A stretch of 64,000 nucleotides of DNA from Centipeda infelix ATCC 43532 (lineage in GTDB: Bacteria; Bacillota; Negativicutes; Selenomonadales; Selenomonadaceae), in the NCBI RefSeq assembly GCF_000234095.1, contig NZ_JH376800.1:464939-528938 (forward strand), given 5' to 3'. Positions 33,234 through 44,576 of this stretch are shown one piece after another; the stretch's first letter is position 1, and every line of letters begins with the position of its first letter. Both the position numbers and the translations under genes were made by a program. The notes beneath the pieces are model-generated. The model ran no database searches, was not told the origin of the DNA, and worked only from the letters and a program-made list of their open reading frames with translations.

Positions 33234-33262
33234 TTGACAACTTCGATATGTTCTGTTAATAT
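33234..33262 (+). promoter_or_regulatory. Promoter of tRNA-Ser
   Basis: Consensus TTGACA (33234-33239), 17 bases, TAATAT (33257-33262). The tRNA begins 35 bases after the -10 box. Confidence 0.8.
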
Positions 33263-33296
33263 ATCCCATGTCGTTGATGAAGCGAAAAAAGAATAT

Positions 33297-33387
33297 GGAG
33301 TGGTACTCAAGAGGCTGAAGAGGACGGTTTGCTAAATCGTTAGAGTGGGTAACCGCTGCGAGAGTTCGAATCTCTCCCACTCCGCCA
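33297..33387 (+). tRNA. tRNA-Ser (anticodon GCT)
   Basis: The acceptor stem GGAGTGG/CCACTCC closes a 91-base RNA with encoded CCA (33385-33387) and discriminator G. The anticodon loop TTGCTAA (anticodon GCT at 33331-33333) is closed by ACGGT/ATCGT, and a long variable arm, diagnostic of class II tRNA-Ser, precedes the T arm with GTTCGAAT. It decodes AGC and AGU. It has its own consensus promoter and a short terminator. Confidence 0.95.
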
Positions 33388-33398
33388 TTTTTGTTCTA

Positions 33399-33419
33399 AG
33401 CCTTATCGGGCTTTTTTTG
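33399..33419 (+). terminator. Terminator after tRNA-Ser
   Basis: Short stem AAGCC/GGCTT followed by a run of seven Ts. It lies in the leader of the purine permease gene and may attenuate read-through into it. Confidence 0.65.
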
Positions 33420-33438
33420 TTTTTAAGGAGATGTTTAC

Positions 33439-34773
33439 ATGGAGATGCAGGGCACGCCGCCGTCCTTTATCGAGCGGTATTTCAAGATACGGGAGAAGGG
33501 CTCGTCCGTCCGCACGGAACTCATTGCGGGGCTGACGACCTTTATTGCAATGGCATACATTCTCTTCGTCAACCCGAATATTCTTGCCGATGCGGGGATT
33601 CCGAAGGATGCGGCGATTGCCTCGACGATCTGGATTGCGGCACTCGCCTCGATTGCGATGGGCGTCTTTGCGAACTATCCCGTCGCACTTGCGCCCGGCA
33701 TGGGGCTCAATGCATTCTTTGCCTACTATGTCTGCGGCGTTCTCGGATTGCACTGGACGGTCGCGCTCGGTGCGGTTTTCTTCTCGGGCGTGCTCTTTCT
33801 CATTCTGACGGTCGGCGGGATTCGGCAGGCGATCATCAATGCCGTTCCGCGCGATCTGAAACTCGCAATTAGCGTCGGTATCGGACTTTTCATTGCATTC
33901 ATCGGGCTCAAGGGCACCGGACTGATTGTCGAGAACTCCGCGACGTATGTTTCGCTCGGTCATGTGACCGCACCGACGACGCTGCTCTCGCTGTTCGGTC
34001 TGCTCTTTACGGCGGCACTCATGGCACGCAATGTGCACGGCTCGATCCTCATCGGCATCTTTGTCACGACGGTGCTTGCGATGGTGCTCGGCATGACGCC
34101 CGCACCGCAGGGGCTTGGCGATATTGTCAGCACGTCGCTGCCGCACATGGGCGAGACGTTCGGACAGCTCGATCTGGCGGGTGCGTGGAACTACGGTCTC
34201 GTCTCGATCATCTTCACGTTTACAGTGGTGGAGCTCTTCGATAATATGGGGACGCTGATCGGTCTGACGACGAAGGCGAAGATGGTGAAACCTGACGGAC
34301 ATATCGAAAACATCGACAAGGCTCTGACGACGGACGCGGTCGGTACGATGGTGTCTGCGGTGTTCGGTACGTCCACGGTTACGTCCTACATCGAGAGTGC
34401 GGCAGGCATTGCCGCCGGCGGCCGCACGGGGCTTACGGCACTCGCGGCGGGTGTACTCTTCCTCGCCGCTCTCCTCTTTACGCCGCTGATCGGGCTTGTG
34501 CCAGCATTTGCGACGGCTCCCGCGCTCATCCTCGTCGGAGCACTGCTCATGTCCGAGGTCGGCAAGATTGACTTCTCGGACTTCACGAATGCACTTCCCG
34601 CATTCCTCACAATCATCATGATGCCGCTCACGTCGAGCATTGCGAACGGTTTCGCCTTCGGCTTTATCAGCTACACGGTGATGAAGCTCTTCGCGGGACA
34701 GTATAAGCAGATCAGTTGGATCATGTATCTGGTCTCGATCGCGTTCCTCATCAATCTGGCACTGCGCTCCTAA
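33439..34773 (+). CDS. NCS2-family (AzgA/PbuG-like) purine permease
   Basis: This 444-aa polytopic protein with about 12-14 helices matches the AzgA branch of nucleobase permeases: N-terminal RTELIAGLTTFIAMAYILFVNP, the GMGLNAFFAYYVC segment, VVELFDNMGTLIGLT, and SYIESAAGIAAGGRTGLTA. These transport adenine, guanine or hypoxanthine with protons. An AAGGAGA site precedes the ATG. No purine riboswitch is seen in the short leader. Exact substrate is not determinable. Confidence 0.92.
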   Translation: MEMQGTPPSFIERYFKIREKGSSVRTELIAGLTTFIAMAYILFVNPNILADAGIPKDAAIASTIWIAALASIAMGVFANYPVALAPGMGLNAFFAYYVCGVLGLHWTVALGAVFFSGVLFLILTVGGIRQAIINAVPRDLKLAISVGIGLFIAFIGLKGTGLIVENSATYVSLGHVTAPTTLLSLFGLLFTAALMARNVHGSILIGIFVTTVLAMVLGMTPAPQGLGDIVSTSLPHMGETFGQLDLAGAWNYGLVSIIFTFTVVELFDNMGTLIGLTTKAKMVKPDGHIENIDKALTTDAVGTMVSAVFGTSTVTSYIESAAGIAAGGRTGLTALAAGVLFLAALLFTPLIGLVPAFATAPALILVGALLMSEVGKIDFSDFTNALPAFLTIIMMPLTSSIANGFAFGFISYTVMKLFAGQYKQISWIMYLVSIAFLINLALRS

Positions 34774-34794
34774 CGCGCGGGGAGGGGCTTGCAA

Positions 34795-35706
34795 ATGAAA
34801 CGATGGATTGCATCCGTCCTTGCGGGCACAGTGCTCCTCGCAGCACAGCTTTTCGCGGGCTGCACGGCTGCACCTGCCTCCGATGCGTCCAAGCATGCGG
34901 CGCAGGGGGAGATCACGGTCAAGGTGCTCAATATTGGGCAGGGCGACTCCATTCTCATCCAGACGGGGGAGAAGACGGTGCTCGTCGATACGAGTGATGT
35001 GGACGAGCGCGACAAGCTGCGTGCGGAGCTGAAAAAGGCGGATGTCAAGAAAATTGACACAATCATCCTCACGCATCCGCACGCCGATCACATCGGCGGT
35101 ATGGATGTCCTGCTCGACGAGTACACGGTCGGTATGGTCTATGACAACGGTATGCCCTCGACCTCGAAGCTCTACCTCGGCTATGTGAAAAAGCTCAAGG
35201 AGAAGAAGATCGAGCGCAAGGGGCTCGTCGCGGGCGATCGTGTCGATCTCGGCGGCGGTGCCGTGTTCGAGGTGCTTGGCCCCTCGGCGGAGCTGGTCAA
35301 GGCGGGCTCGGTCAAGGGCTATAAGCACGATCCGAACAACGAGTCCGTGGTTGGGAGGCTGGTCTTTGGCGATTTCTCGATGATGCTCACGGGCGATGCG
35401 GAAAAGAAGGAGGAGAAGGAAATCCTCGCATCGGGTGGCGCACAGATAAAGAGCACGATTCTGAAATCCGGCCATCATGGCAGCAAGACCTCCTCCTCGG
35501 CGGACTTCCTGCGTGCGGTTCAGCCGGAGGCGGCACTCATCTCCTGTGGGGTGAACAACGACTACGGGCATCCGCATAAGGAGACGATGAAGAAGTACCA
35601 CGCACTGAACATCCCGATCTATGTGACAGCAGGGAACGGGACGATCACGGTGACGAGTGACGGAAAGACCTACAAGATTGTACCCGAACGGGGGGAGAAA
35701 CAATGA
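34795..35706 (+). CDS. Secreted ComEC/Rec2-type metallo-beta-lactamase-fold lipoprotein
   Basis: The 303-aa product has a lipoprotein signal with lipobox LFAGC (Cys near residue 22) and a metallo-beta-lactamase domain like the C-terminal part of ComEC. Metal ligands are in THPHADHIGGMD, TGDAEKKEE and SGHHGSKTS, then DYGHPH. Stand-alone forms are thought to be extracytoplasmic nucleases or phosphodiesterases, though the substrate is not established here. ATG 34795 with GGGAGGGG upstream is preferred over TTG 34789. The stop overlaps the start of the DUF3006 gene, a pairing often seen for this family. Confidence 0.88.
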   Translation: MKRWIASVLAGTVLLAAQLFAGCTAAPASDASKHAAQGEITVKVLNIGQGDSILIQTGEKTVLVDTSDVDERDKLRAELKKADVKKIDTIILTHPHADHIGGMDVLLDEYTVGMVYDNGMPSTSKLYLGYVKKLKEKKIERKGLVAGDRVDLGGGAVFEVLGPSAELVKAGSVKGYKHDPNNESVVGRLVFGDFSMMLTGDAEKKEEKEILASGGAQIKSTILKSGHHGSKTSSSADFLRAVQPEAALISCGVNNDYGHPHKETMKKYHALNIPIYVTAGNGTITVTSDGKTYKIVPERGEKQ

Positions 35707-35903
35707 TCTCTGCATATCTCGACCGCTTTGAAGGAAAATACGCAGTGCTTCTGCTCGGTGATGCGATGGAAAAGGTGAACTTCCCGAAGAATTTTCTTCC
35801 TGCGGATGTTTCCGAGGGGGACTATCTGACGATCTCCATGGAGCGCGACGCAGCAGCCACGGAGGCTGCCGAAGCAGAGGCTCTGGAATTGCTGAACAAA
35901 TAA
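35703..35903 (+). CDS. DUF3006 small protein
   Basis: This 66-aa protein matches DUF3006: an N-terminal IDRFEGKYAVLLL-like strand pair (here SAYLDRFEGKYAVLLL) and a compact acidic/alanine-rich C-terminal helix. The family has no known activity but is repeatedly found next to ComEC-like metallo-beta-lactamase genes, as here where the start overlaps the preceding stop. A small beta-barrel accessory to the hydrolase is a reasonable guess. Confidence 0.85.
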   Translation: MISAYLDRFEGKYAVLLLGDAMEKVNFPKNFLPADVSEGDYLTISMERDAAATEAAEAEALELLNK

Positions 35904-35913
35904 GGAGGTGTTA

Positions 35914-36984
35914 TTGGCATTGATACGGTGGAATCAACACGTATGGACAAGGACGCTGCTCACAGTGGCAGCGCTTTTTGTCTGTTTTTGCACGCTTTTT
36001 ATGAGCGGTACGGGCGAGGCAAAGGGCAAGACGTTCCGTCTCTTGAGCATGGAAAGTCATGCGGTGGAGATTGACGGCCGTGCCGCTGTCCGCATTCAGA
36101 TTGGTGTGAACCGTGCGGGGGTATCCGATGCACTCACTGCCCAGACACAAGAGGGAAATGCGCTGACCATCGCACTCGAAAATGTGAAGCTTGATAAAAA
36201 GTTCCCGCAGGAATATGTACCAAGTGGTGAGATGACGGAAAAAATCTCTGTTACAATGGAAGACAAGCACAATGCTGTGCTCCACATTGCGTCAGCACTT
36301 CTCTTTACACACGAAGATGCCTATCGCGTCTACACAATGCCTGCCGAGGCACACGGCAAGGTGAAGGAGTATCTCGTCATTGACATCATTGCACCACGCT
36401 CGAAGCCCAGTTCCGCACGCGGGCATACAGTAGTCATCGATCCGGGACACGGGGGCAGCGATTCGGGGGCGATCGGATATACCGGTGTACCTGAGAAGGT
36501 AGTTGCCCTTGCAGTGTCGAAACGCATGGAGGTATTGCTGCGTGCGGCGGGCGCACACGTCATCATGACGCGGACGGAGGATACTGACGTTTCCTACGCT
36601 GGCAATACGTCATCAGGGGAACTGCAGGCGCGCGTGGATGTCAGTTTGGAGCACCCCGAGGCGGAGCTCTTCCTCTCGGTACACTGCAATTCGTTTACAA
36701 ATCCCGATGCGCACGGCATGGAGACGTACTACTACCCCAAGACGGATGCGGATGAGCATTTTGCGACGCTTCTCAATGAGGAACTCGCGGCGGCGGGCGG
36801 TCTCTACAATCGCGGGGTCAAATACGCAAAGTTCTACGTTCTGCGCCACACCGAAATCCCTGCCTCCCTCGTGGAGCTCGGTTTTCTCTCAAATCCGCAC
36901 GAGGAGGAACTGTTGGCGGACACCGACTATCAGGAGAAGCTGGCAGAGGCACTCGTCCGTGCGATCGAGCGATATTTTGAATAG
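35914..36984 (+). CDS. N-acetylmuramoyl-L-alanine amidase with AMIN domain
   Basis: The product (356 aa) has a signal peptide/anchor, an AMIN domain (about residues 40-145) that targets peptidoglycan, and an amidase_3 catalytic domain (about 160-355). Zinc ligands are in VIDPGHGGSDSGAIG (His), the downstream Glu, and SVHCNSF (His); the catalytic Glu is in SLVELGFLSN. It cleaves the amide bond between muramic acid and the stem peptide in the periplasm. TTG 35914 is the likely start since AAGGAGG ends 6 bases before it; GTG 35908 is too close to that site. Confidence 0.9.
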   Translation: MALIRWNQHVWTRTLLTVAALFVCFCTLFMSGTGEAKGKTFRLLSMESHAVEIDGRAAVRIQIGVNRAGVSDALTAQTQEGNALTIALENVKLDKKFPQEYVPSGEMTEKISVTMEDKHNAVLHIASALLFTHEDAYRVYTMPAEAHGKVKEYLVIDIIAPRSKPSSARGHTVVIDPGHGGSDSGAIGYTGVPEKVVALAVSKRMEVLLRAAGAHVIMTRTEDTDVSYAGNTSSGELQARVDVSLEHPEAELFLSVHCNSFTNPDAHGMETYYYPKTDADEHFATLLNEELAAAGGLYNRGVKYAKFYVLRHTEIPASLVELGFLSNPHEEELLADTDYQEKLAEALVRAIERYFE

Positions 36985-37001
36985 AGGGGAGCGGACACGC
37001 A

Positions 37002-37583
37002 ATGTTGATACAGATGAAACGCATGACATCCATCGCTGCCGTACTCGCTGCCGCAGCGATGCTCGCCCTTGCGGCGGGCTGCGGGGATGAACAGAAGCCG
37101 GTACAGGCGGATAGTCCCGCGCAGACGGCACAGACGAAGGATACGGAGAAACCTGCACAAGAGAAGCCAAAGGAAATGCAGGTGAATGTCTACTATCCGA
37201 GAAACGACGGCACGGGGCTCATCGCGGTCAGCCGTAAGGTGAACACAGAGAAGGACGACAAGTATACGGCGGCGATGAAGTCCCTCCTCACGGGAACGAA
37301 GGAGAAGGGACAGACGAATGTCATCCCGAAAAAGGCAAAGCTGCGCAGCGTCACGGTAAAGGACGGCGTTGCAACCGTGGACTTCTCGAAGGAATTGGAG
37401 CAGAATTTCAGCGGCGGATCGACGGGCGAGGAAATGCTCATCGGTTCCATCGTGAACACACTGACGGATTTCCCCGAGGTTCAGAAAGTACAGATCCTCA
37501 TTGAGGGCGCGTCTGTGGAGACCCTGTCGGGGCATATGGATCTCTCCGAGCCGCTCACGCGCATGACGGAGCTGCTCAATTGA
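37002..37583 (+). CDS. GerMN-domain lipoprotein
   Basis: This 193-aa protein has a lipoprotein signal peptide ending in the lipobox LAAGC (Cys near residue 27), a low-complexity Lys/Gln/Ala linker, and a C-terminal GerMN domain (about residues 67-185) with the VVDFSKELEQNF-like segment (ATVDFSKELEQNF). GerMN domains occur in spore-germination and cell-wall-associated lipoproteins. With the amidase 17 bases upstream, a role in envelope remodelling is likely. ATG 37002 is used; ATG 37014 is an alternative. Confidence 0.85.
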   Translation: MLIQMKRMTSIAAVLAAAAMLALAAGCGDEQKPVQADSPAQTAQTKDTEKPAQEKPKEMQVNVYYPRNDGTGLIAVSRKVNTEKDDKYTAAMKSLLTGTKEKGQTNVIPKKAKLRSVTVKDGVATVDFSKELEQNFSGGSTGEEMLIGSIVNTLTDFPEVQKVQILIEGASVETLSGHMDLSEPLTRMTELLN

Positions 37584-37601
37584 CCCAGCGAATCCCTCGC
37601 T

Positions 37602-37630
37602 TGTCATTTTGGTGTTTTTGTGATACGATA
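37602..37630 (+). promoter_or_regulatory. Promoter of tig-clpP-clpX
   Basis: TTGTCA (37602-37607) and TACGAT (37625-37630) with a 17-base spacer, about 100 bases ahead of the trigger factor start. No CtsR direct repeat or CIRCE inverted repeat is visible in the leader. Confidence 0.55.
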
Positions 37631-37731
37631 CAGATAGAATCGCGGACGTTGCGCTCTTTGCATGTCCGCATATCGGGAAGCGCGTAGATACGTTGTTTCC
37701 GTAGGAAAATAGCAGGAGGTTGTTTCATACA

Positions 37732-39021
37732 ATGAAGGTTACGGCAGAGCATGGTGAGAACCGCGAGGTCACTCTGACGATTGAAGTTGAGCAGGCAAAA
37801 CTGGAGAAGGCGACGGACGGCGCAGCAAAGCGCATTGCGGGGCGTGTGAACATCCCCGGTTTCCGCAAGGGCAAGGCACCGCGTAAGATCGTCGAGAACT
37901 TCGTCGGCAAGGATGCAATTTTGCAGGAAGCGTTTGAGGGCGTTGCCCAGCAGGCGTTCGAGGATGCTCTGACGGAGCAGAACATGGAGCCTGTGACGCG
38001 CCCCGAGATCGACATCGTGACCCTTGAGGAGGGCAAGGATGTCGTCTTTACAGCGAAGTTCACGCAGCGTCCTGAGGTCACGCTCGGTCAGTACAAGGGG
38101 CTGACGGTGGAAAAGCCCGAGGTCACTGTGTCCGAGGAAGACATCGACCGACAGATCGAGGGCATGCGTCAGCATCAGGGCACGCTCGTGGATGCACCTG
38201 CAGATGCCGAGGTCAAGAAGGATGATTTCATCACGCTTGATTTCGAGGGCTTTGTCGACGGCACGGCATTCGAGGGCGGCAAGGGCGAGGACTACCCGCT
38301 CCAGATCGGCTCCGGCAGCTTCATTCCCGGCTTCGAGGATCAGCTCATTGGTGCGAAGATCGGCGAGGAGCGTGAGGTCAATGTCACGTTCCCCGAGGAG
38401 TATCACGCAGAGAACCTCAAGGGCAAGCCGGCCATGTTCAAATGCACGGTGCGCAGCATCAAGTCGCGTGAGCTGCCCGAGCTGAACGACGAGTTCGCGC
38501 AGAAGGCGAGCAAGTTCGAGACGCTCGCAGAGCTGCGTGAGGACATCCGCAAGAACCTTCAGGAGGGCGCGGAGCGTCAGGCTGAGACAGAGCGCCGCAC
38601 GAAGGCGATCGATATGGCGACGGAGAACTGCACGATGGAGATTCCGCCGGTCATGGTCGAGAACCGCATCACGGCGATGATTCAGGAGATGGCGATGCGT
38701 CTCGAGCAGCAGGGAATGAGCCTCGAGCAGTATCTCCAGTACGCGGGCCTCGATATGGCGCGCATCCGCGATGAGTACCGTGAGACGGCGGAGAAGAACG
38801 TCCGCACGGATCTCATGCTTGAGGAGGTCGCAAAGGCTGAGGGAATCAAGGTCGAGGGAAGGGATCTCGATCAGGAAGTCTATGCGATGGCACTGTCCTA
38901 CGGTGCGACACCGAAGCAGGTCCAGAAGATCATCAAGGAGCAGGGACGTGTCAGTGACCTTGCCGCGACGGTTCTGCGCAAGAAGACGGCGCAGTTCATC
39001 GTGGACAATATCACGGCATAA
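37732..39021 (+). CDS. tig: Trigger factor
   Basis: The product (429 aa) is the ribosome-associated chaperone. The N-terminal ribosome-binding loop is [14 protein letters not shown] near residues 41-54, followed by a PPIase FKBP domain (about 160-240, [11 protein letters not shown] equivalent reading [11 protein letters not shown]) and a helical C-terminal substrate-binding domain. ATG 37732 is 12 bases from GGAGG, a long spacing; TTG 37720 in the same frame is too close to that site. It starts the common tig-clpP-clpX order. Confidence 0.95.
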   Translation: MKVTAEHGENREVTLTIEVEQAKLEKATDGAAKRIAGRVNIPGFRKGKAPRKIVENFVGKDAILQEAFEGVAQQAFEDALTEQNMEPVTRPEIDIVTLEEGKDVVFTAKFTQRPEVTLGQYKGLTVEKPEVTVSEEDIDRQIEGMRQHQGTLVDAPADAEVKKDDFITLDFEGFVDGTAFEGGKGEDYPLQIGSGSFIPGFEDQLIGAKIGEEREVNVTFPEEYHAENLKGKPAMFKCTVRSIKSRELPELNDEFAQKASKFETLAELREDIRKNLQEGAERQAETERRTKAIDMATENCTMEIPPVMVENRITAMIQEMAMRLEQQGMSLEQYLQYAGLDMARIRDEYRETAEKNVRTDLMLEEVAKAEGIKVEGRDLDQEVYAMALSYGATPKQVQKIIKEQGRVSDLAATVLRKKTAQFIVDNITA

Positions 39022-39044
39022 GACATCCCCTGTGGGGAGGAACT

Positions 39045-39656
39045 ATGAGTTATTATGTACCGATGGTGGTGGAGAACTCGAGCCGCGGGGAGCGTGCCTA
39101 TGACATATATTCCCGCCTGCTCAAGGAACGCATCATCTTTTTAGGTGGACCGATTGACGACAGTGTGGCAAATGTCGTTGTGGCACAGCTGCTCTTTCTC
39201 GAGTCCGAGGATCCGGACAAGGACATCCACCTCTACATCAACAGCCCGGGCGGTGTCGTGACGGCAGGGCTTGCCATCTACGACACGATGCAGTACATCA
39301 AGCCGGATGTCTCGACCATCTGCATCGGGCAGGCGGCGAGTATGGGCTCCATTCTGCTGACGGCAGGTGCAGCGGGGAAACGCTACGCATTGCCGCACGC
39401 ACGCATCATGATCCATCAGCCGCTCGGCGGTGCACAGGGACAGTCGACCGATATCCAGATCCAGGCGAAGGAGATCCTGCGCCTGCGTGAGGTCGGCAAC
39501 AATATTCTCGCGCATCATACGGGGCAGGATCCCGAGAAGATCAACGTCGATACAGAGCGAGACAACTTTATGTCGGCAGAGGAAGCCAGGGCATATGGGC
39601 TGATCGACGAGGTTGTTACCCGTCCCAAGGCTGCCTCCACAGAGAACAAAGGCTGA
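39045..39656 (+). CDS. clpP: ATP-dependent Clp protease proteolytic subunit ClpP
   Basis: This 203-aa serine protease has the oxyanion strand [12 protein letters not shown], the nucleophile serine in [11 protein letters not shown] (Ser near residue 101), the catalytic His in [10 protein letters not shown] and the Asp in [12 protein letters not shown]. It forms the tetradecameric chamber used by ClpX and ClpC, both encoded in this window. A GGGGAGGAA site precedes the ATG. Length and motifs are standard. Confidence 0.96.
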   Translation: MSYYVPMVVENSSRGERAYDIYSRLLKERIIFLGGPIDDSVANVVVAQLLFLESEDPDKDIHLYINSPGGVVTAGLAIYDTMQYIKPDVSTICIGQAASMGSILLTAGAAGKRYALPHARIMIHQPLGGAQGQSTDIQIQAKEILRLREVGNNILAHHTGQDPEKINVDTERDNFMSAEEARAYGLIDEVVTRPKAASTENKG

Positions 39657-39670
39657 GGGGGTGTGACGCG

Positions 39671-40936
<1,266 letters not shown>

Positions 40937-40950
40937 CACGATAATTTACG

Positions 40951-40982
40951 AAAGGGGCTCTGCACTGCGGTGCTCCTTTTTT
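40951..40982 (+). terminator. Terminator after clpX
   Basis: Bulged hairpin with outer stem AAAGG/CCTTT and inner stem GCAC/GTGC followed by a T run. It lies between clpX and lon; lon therefore probably has its own promoter. Confidence 0.55.
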
Positions 40983-41028
40983 CATACGAGAATATTCTCT
41001 TTAGTATAGATAGGTGGAAGGAAATACG

Positions 41029-43344
41029 ATGTCCGAGAAACAAACCCTCCCGCTGCTCCCGCTGCGCGGTCTGGTGGTCTATCCGCATATGATGGTCAAT
41101 CTCGATGTGGGGCGTGACCGTTCGGTTGCCGCCATTGAGCGTGCGATTGCGGGGGACAGCCGCATTCTCGTCGTGGCGCAGCGTGATCCGGAGTGTGATG
41201 ACCCGACAACGGATGACCTCTATGATGTTGGTGCTGTGGCGGAGATTCGCCAGTTCCTGCGGATGCCCGAGGGGGTTCTGCGCATCCTTGTCGATGGGCA
41301 GAAACGTGCAGAGATCCTTACCATCCGTGAGGGGGAGAAGTATGCCGAGGCGGATGTGCACGAGATCGAGGAACACGAGGATGTACCTCTGAGCAAGGAT
41401 ATGGAGGCTCTGGTACACGGGGTTACGAGCAAGTTCGAGGAATGGGTGAAGCTCTCACATAAGATCCCCCCTGAGGCACTTGTCTCCATCTCCATCATGG
41501 AGGACATGGGACGCCTTGCGGATATCATCGCGAGCCATCTGAGCCTGAAACATGAGGTGCGGCAGGAAATCCTTGCCGCAATCGATGTGCGCGCACGTCT
41601 TGAACGCCTCTATCAGGCACTCGTGCACGAACTCGACATCATGGGGATCGAGAGCGAGATCAACCGCCGCGTTCGCAAGCAGATGGACAAGGTGCAGCGG
41701 GATTTCTACCTGCGCGAGCAGATCAAGGCAATCCGCAAAGAGCTCGGTGACGATGCAGACAAGGCGGCAGAGGTGGATCGTTACCGTGAGGCACTGGCGG
41801 CAAAGGAGTATCCCGAAGCTGTACGCGAAACCATCGAGCGCGAGATTCACCGCCTCGACATGAGTCCTACGATGAGTGCGGAGGTTGGTGTCATCCGCAA
41901 CTATCTCGACACCCTCACCGAACTCCCGTGGAACGAGACGACGGAGGAACACGTCGATATGGCAGAGGCACAGACCGTGCTTGAGCATGACCACTATGGT
42001 CTTGAGAAGATCAAGGAGCGCATCCTCGACTATCTCGCCGTGCGCCGTCTCGCCCCCGAGCAGAGCGCACCGATCCTCTGCCTCGTGGGTGCGCCCGGTG
42101 TCGGCAAGACCTCGCTCGGCGCGTCGATTGCGCGTGCAATGGGACGCAAGTTCATCCGCATCTCGCTCGGCGGCATCCGCGACGAGGCGGAGATCCGCGG
42201 GCATCGCCGTACCTATGTCGGTGCAATGCCGGGGCGCGTCATCGAGGGCATTCGCCGCGCGGGGACGAAGAACCCTGTATTTTTGCTGGATGAGGTCGAC
42301 AAAATCGCAATAGACTTCCACGGCGATCCGTCGGCGGCACTGCTTGAGGTGCTTGATCCTGCGCAGAACTGCACATTCAGCGACCATTTCGTCGAGCTGC
42401 CGTTTGACCTCTCACGCGTCTTCTGGATTGTGACGGCGAACAATCCGGCGAAGATTCCTGCGCCCCTGCGCGACCGTATGGAGATCCTGAACCTATCGAG
42501 CTATACCGAACTTGAGAAAATCGAGATTGCACGCCGTCATCTCCTGCCACGCCAACGTACGCAGAACGGACTGAAGGCGAAGGACATCCGTATCAGTGCG
42601 AGTGTCTGGCCTGAGATTATCCGCTCCTATACGCGTGAGGCAGGCGTGCGCGAGCTCGAGCGCGTCATCGGGCAGCTCTGTCGCAAGGCGGCACGGCGCA
42701 TTGTCGCGGATGAGAAGCCGCCGATTGCCGTGACGAAGGCGAATCTCGCGGACTTCCTTGAGCGTCCGAAGTATCACGCAGCAAAGCAGGAGAAGAAGCC
42801 GCTCGTCGGCGTTGTGACGGGACTTGCGTGGACGGAGGTCGGCGGCGACGTGCTGCGCACCGAGGTCAATATCCTGCGCGGCAAGGGCAAGCTCATCCTC
42901 ACGGGACAGCTCGGCGAGGTCATGCAGGAGTCGGCGCAGGCGGCGCTCTCCTATGTGCGCAGCCGTGCGGGCGCCCTCCATCTCGCCGAGGATTTTTATG
43001 AAAAGGATGACATCCACATCCACCTGCCCGAGGGCGCGATCCCGAAGGACGGTCCCTCGGCGGGGATCACCATGGCAACGGCGATGATCTCCGCACTCAC
43101 GGGGCGCAAGGTGCGCTCTGATGTCGCCATGACGGGGGAGATCACCCTGCGCGGCAACGTCCTGCCCATCGGCGGGCTCAAGGAAAAGACCCTTGCCGCG
43201 TACCGCGAGGGGGTCAAGACCATTGTTCTGCCGGAGGAGAATGCGCGTGACATCGAGGACATCCCCGATGTCGTGCGCTCCTCCCTTGAGTTTGTGCCCG
43301 TCGCCCACATGGACGAGGTGCTGCGGGTTGCGTTGTATAATTAG
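41029..43344 (+). CDS. lon: ATP-dependent protease Lon
   Basis: This 771-aa enzyme has the N-terminal Lon substrate-binding domain ([15 protein letters not shown]), a coiled middle region, an AAA+ domain with [14 protein letters not shown], and a C-terminal protease domain with the Ser-Lys dyad in [16 protein letters not shown] and the downstream Lys of [13 protein letters not shown] 41029 with a GGAAGGAAA site is preferred to ATG 41014. A perfect palindrome GAGAATATTCTC lies about 30 bases upstream. The engB gene follows after 11 bases. Confidence 0.95.
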   Translation: MSEKQTLPLLPLRGLVVYPHMMVNLDVGRDRSVAAIERAIAGDSRILVVAQRDPECDDPTTDDLYDVGAVAEIRQFLRMPEGVLRILVDGQKRAEILTIREGEKYAEADVHEIEEHEDVPLSKDMEALVHGVTSKFEEWVKLSHKIPPEALVSISIMEDMGRLADIIASHLSLKHEVRQEILAAIDVRARLERLYQALVHELDIMGIESEINRRVRKQMDKVQRDFYLREQIKAIRKELGDDADKAAEVDRYREALAAKEYPEAVRETIEREIHRLDMSPTMSAEVGVIRNYLDTLTELPWNETTEEHVDMAEAQTVLEHDHYGLEKIKERILDYLAVRRLAPEQSAPILCLVGAPGVGKTSLGASIARAMGRKFIRISLGGIRDEAEIRGHRRTYVGAMPGRVIEGIRRAGTKNPVFLLDEVDKIAIDFHGDPSAALLEVLDPAQNCTFSDHFVELPFDLSRVFWIVTANNPAKIPAPLRDRMEILNLSSYTELEKIEIARRHLLPRQRTQNGLKAKDIRISASVWPEIIRSYTREAGVRELERVIGQLCRKAARRIVADEKPPIAVTKANLADFLERPKYHAAKQEKKPLVGVVTGLAWTEVGGDVLRTEVNILRGKGKLILTGQLGEVMQESAQAALSYVRSRAGALHLAEDFYEKDDIHIHLPEGAIPKDGPSAGITMATAMISALTGRKVRSDVAMTGEITLRGNVLPIGGLKEKTLAAYREGVKTIVLPEENARDIEDIPDVVRSSLEFVPVAHMDEVLRVALYN

Positions 43345-43355
43345 GAGGTGTGGAC

Positions 43356-43979
43356 GTGTCTGAAGCGGTTGTTATCACCAAGGCAACCTATCTTGCTTCC
43401 GCCGTGCGGCGCGACCAGTATCCCGAGGAGCTGCGTCCTGCCGTCGCCTTTATTGGGCGCTCGAACGTCGGAAAATCCTCACTCATCAACTCCCTCACGC
43501 GCATTCGGCAGCTTGCTCGTGTCTCCTCGAAACCTGGCAAGACGCAGACCATCAATTTCTACGAACTGCTTCTAAAGATCGATGGGGGAGAGGATCGTCA
43601 CCCCGTCCACCTCGTCGACCTGCCGGGCTACGGCTATGCCAAGACCTCGCGTGAGAGCAGAAAGGTCTGGGCAAAATTTATCGAGGAATATTTTTTGCAC
43701 GCCGAGGAACTGCGCTTTGTCTGTCTTCTGCTCGACATTCGGCACACACCGATGGAGTCCGACCGCCGTATGTTCGACTGGCTCGTGGAGCATGACATCC
43801 CTGTGCTTGTCATCGCCACGAAGGCGGACAAGATCGGAAAGAACGCACGCCGCACGCAGATTGCGGCGATGCAGAAGGCACTCGGCGTACCCGAGCTCAC
43901 GATTCTTCCCTATGCCTCTCCAAAAAATGAAGGGCGTTCAGAATTACTTGACGTGATGAAGGAATATCTGGTAGAATAG
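43356..43979 (+). CDS. engB: Ribosome biogenesis GTPase EngB (YsxC/YihA)
   Basis: The product (207 aa) is the GTPase needed for 50S assembly. G motifs are GRSNVGKSSLIN (G1), a switch threonine in GKTQTINFYEL, DLPGYG (G3) and ATKADK (G4). GTG 43356 has AGGAGG seven bases before it; GTG 43350 in the same frame is too near. lon-engB adjacency is the standard order. Confidence 0.94.
   Translation: MSEAVVITKATYLASAVRRDQYPEELRPAVAFIGRSNVGKSSLINSLTRIRQLARVSSKPGKTQTINFYELLLKIDGGEDRHPVHLVDLPGYGYAKTSRESRKVWAKFIEEYFLHAEELRFVCLLLDIRHTPMESDRRMFDWLVEHDIPVLVIATKADKIGKNARRTQIAAMQKALGVPELTILPYASPKNEGRSELLDVMKEYLVE
43948..43977 (+). promoter_or_regulatory. Candidate promoter for the siroheme decarboxylase-like pair
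   Basis: TTGACG (43948-43953) and TAGAAT (43972-43977), 18 bases apart, inside the last codons of engB. The next genes start 120 bases later with an untranslated leader that shows no clear riboswitch fold. Confidence 0.4.
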
Positions 43980-44096
43980 GCACAGAAAGAAATGAAGCAG
44001 ATTCATCTTTTGTGTCCGAATATCCGCCCATGAGCACGGCAGATGCACGATCGGCAGAGAGATGGGCTGCCTGTGTGTATTATGGGGGAGTTCCAG

Positions 44097-44555
44097 ATGA
44101 CTGTACTCACGGATTTTGACAAGCGGCTGCTGAATCTCCTGCAGGGCAACCTGCCGGTGTGTTCACGGCCGTTTGCGCGTTTGGGTGAAATGCTTGAGAC
44201 GACGGAGGAGCATGTGCTCAGCCGTTTGGATGATCTGAAACGCGAGGGGTATCTGCGCCGCATTGGCACGTTCTTCAACTCCGAGCAGCTCGGCTATCAC
44301 GGCACGCTGATTGCCCTGCGCGTTGCGGAGGAGCACATCGCCGATGTCGCGGCAGCGATCAATCGCTATGCGGGGGCGACGCACAACTATGAGCGCGAGG
44401 GGAAATACAACCTCTGGTTTACCCTCCTGACGCCGTCGCGTCATGCGGAGGAGAAGATACTCGCCGATGTCACCGCCCTGCCGGGTGTGGAGCGTCTGAT
44501 GAGTCTCAAGTCGAATAAACGCTATAAGATCAACGTACAGTTCAAGCTGAACTGA
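44097..44555 (+). CDS. Siroheme decarboxylase-like subunit (AhbA/NirD-like, Lrp/AsnC fold)
   Basis: This 152-aa protein has an AsnC-type helix-turn-helix region (about 1-60) and an RAM-like ferredoxin fold, the architecture shared by Lrp regulators and the siroheme decarboxylases AhbA/AhbB (NirDLGH family). Decarboxylase-type features include DFDKRLLNLLQGNLP, GTFFNSEQLGY and YEREGKYNLWFTLL. The enzyme converts siroheme to didecarboxysiroheme in the alternative heme or heme d1 routes. ATG 44097 has GGGGGAG six bases upstream. A homologous partner follows, which supports the heterodimer reading over a DNA-binding regulator. Confidence 0.75.
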   Translation: MTVLTDFDKRLLNLLQGNLPVCSRPFARLGEMLETTEEHVLSRLDDLKREGYLRRIGTFFNSEQLGYHGTLIALRVAEEHIADVAAAINRYAGATHNYEREGKYNLWFTLLTPSRHAEEKILADVTALPGVERLMSLKSNKRYKINVQFKLN

Positions 44556-44576
44556 GCGGATAGGGAAGGCCAATCT

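Noticed and set aside
33403..35715. 770-codon open frame on the minus strand opposite the purine permease and MBL genes
   Set aside because: It is the mirror of well-supported plus-strand genes, is rich in Arg/His/Cys as expected for antisense of high-GC codons, and has no recognisable domain.
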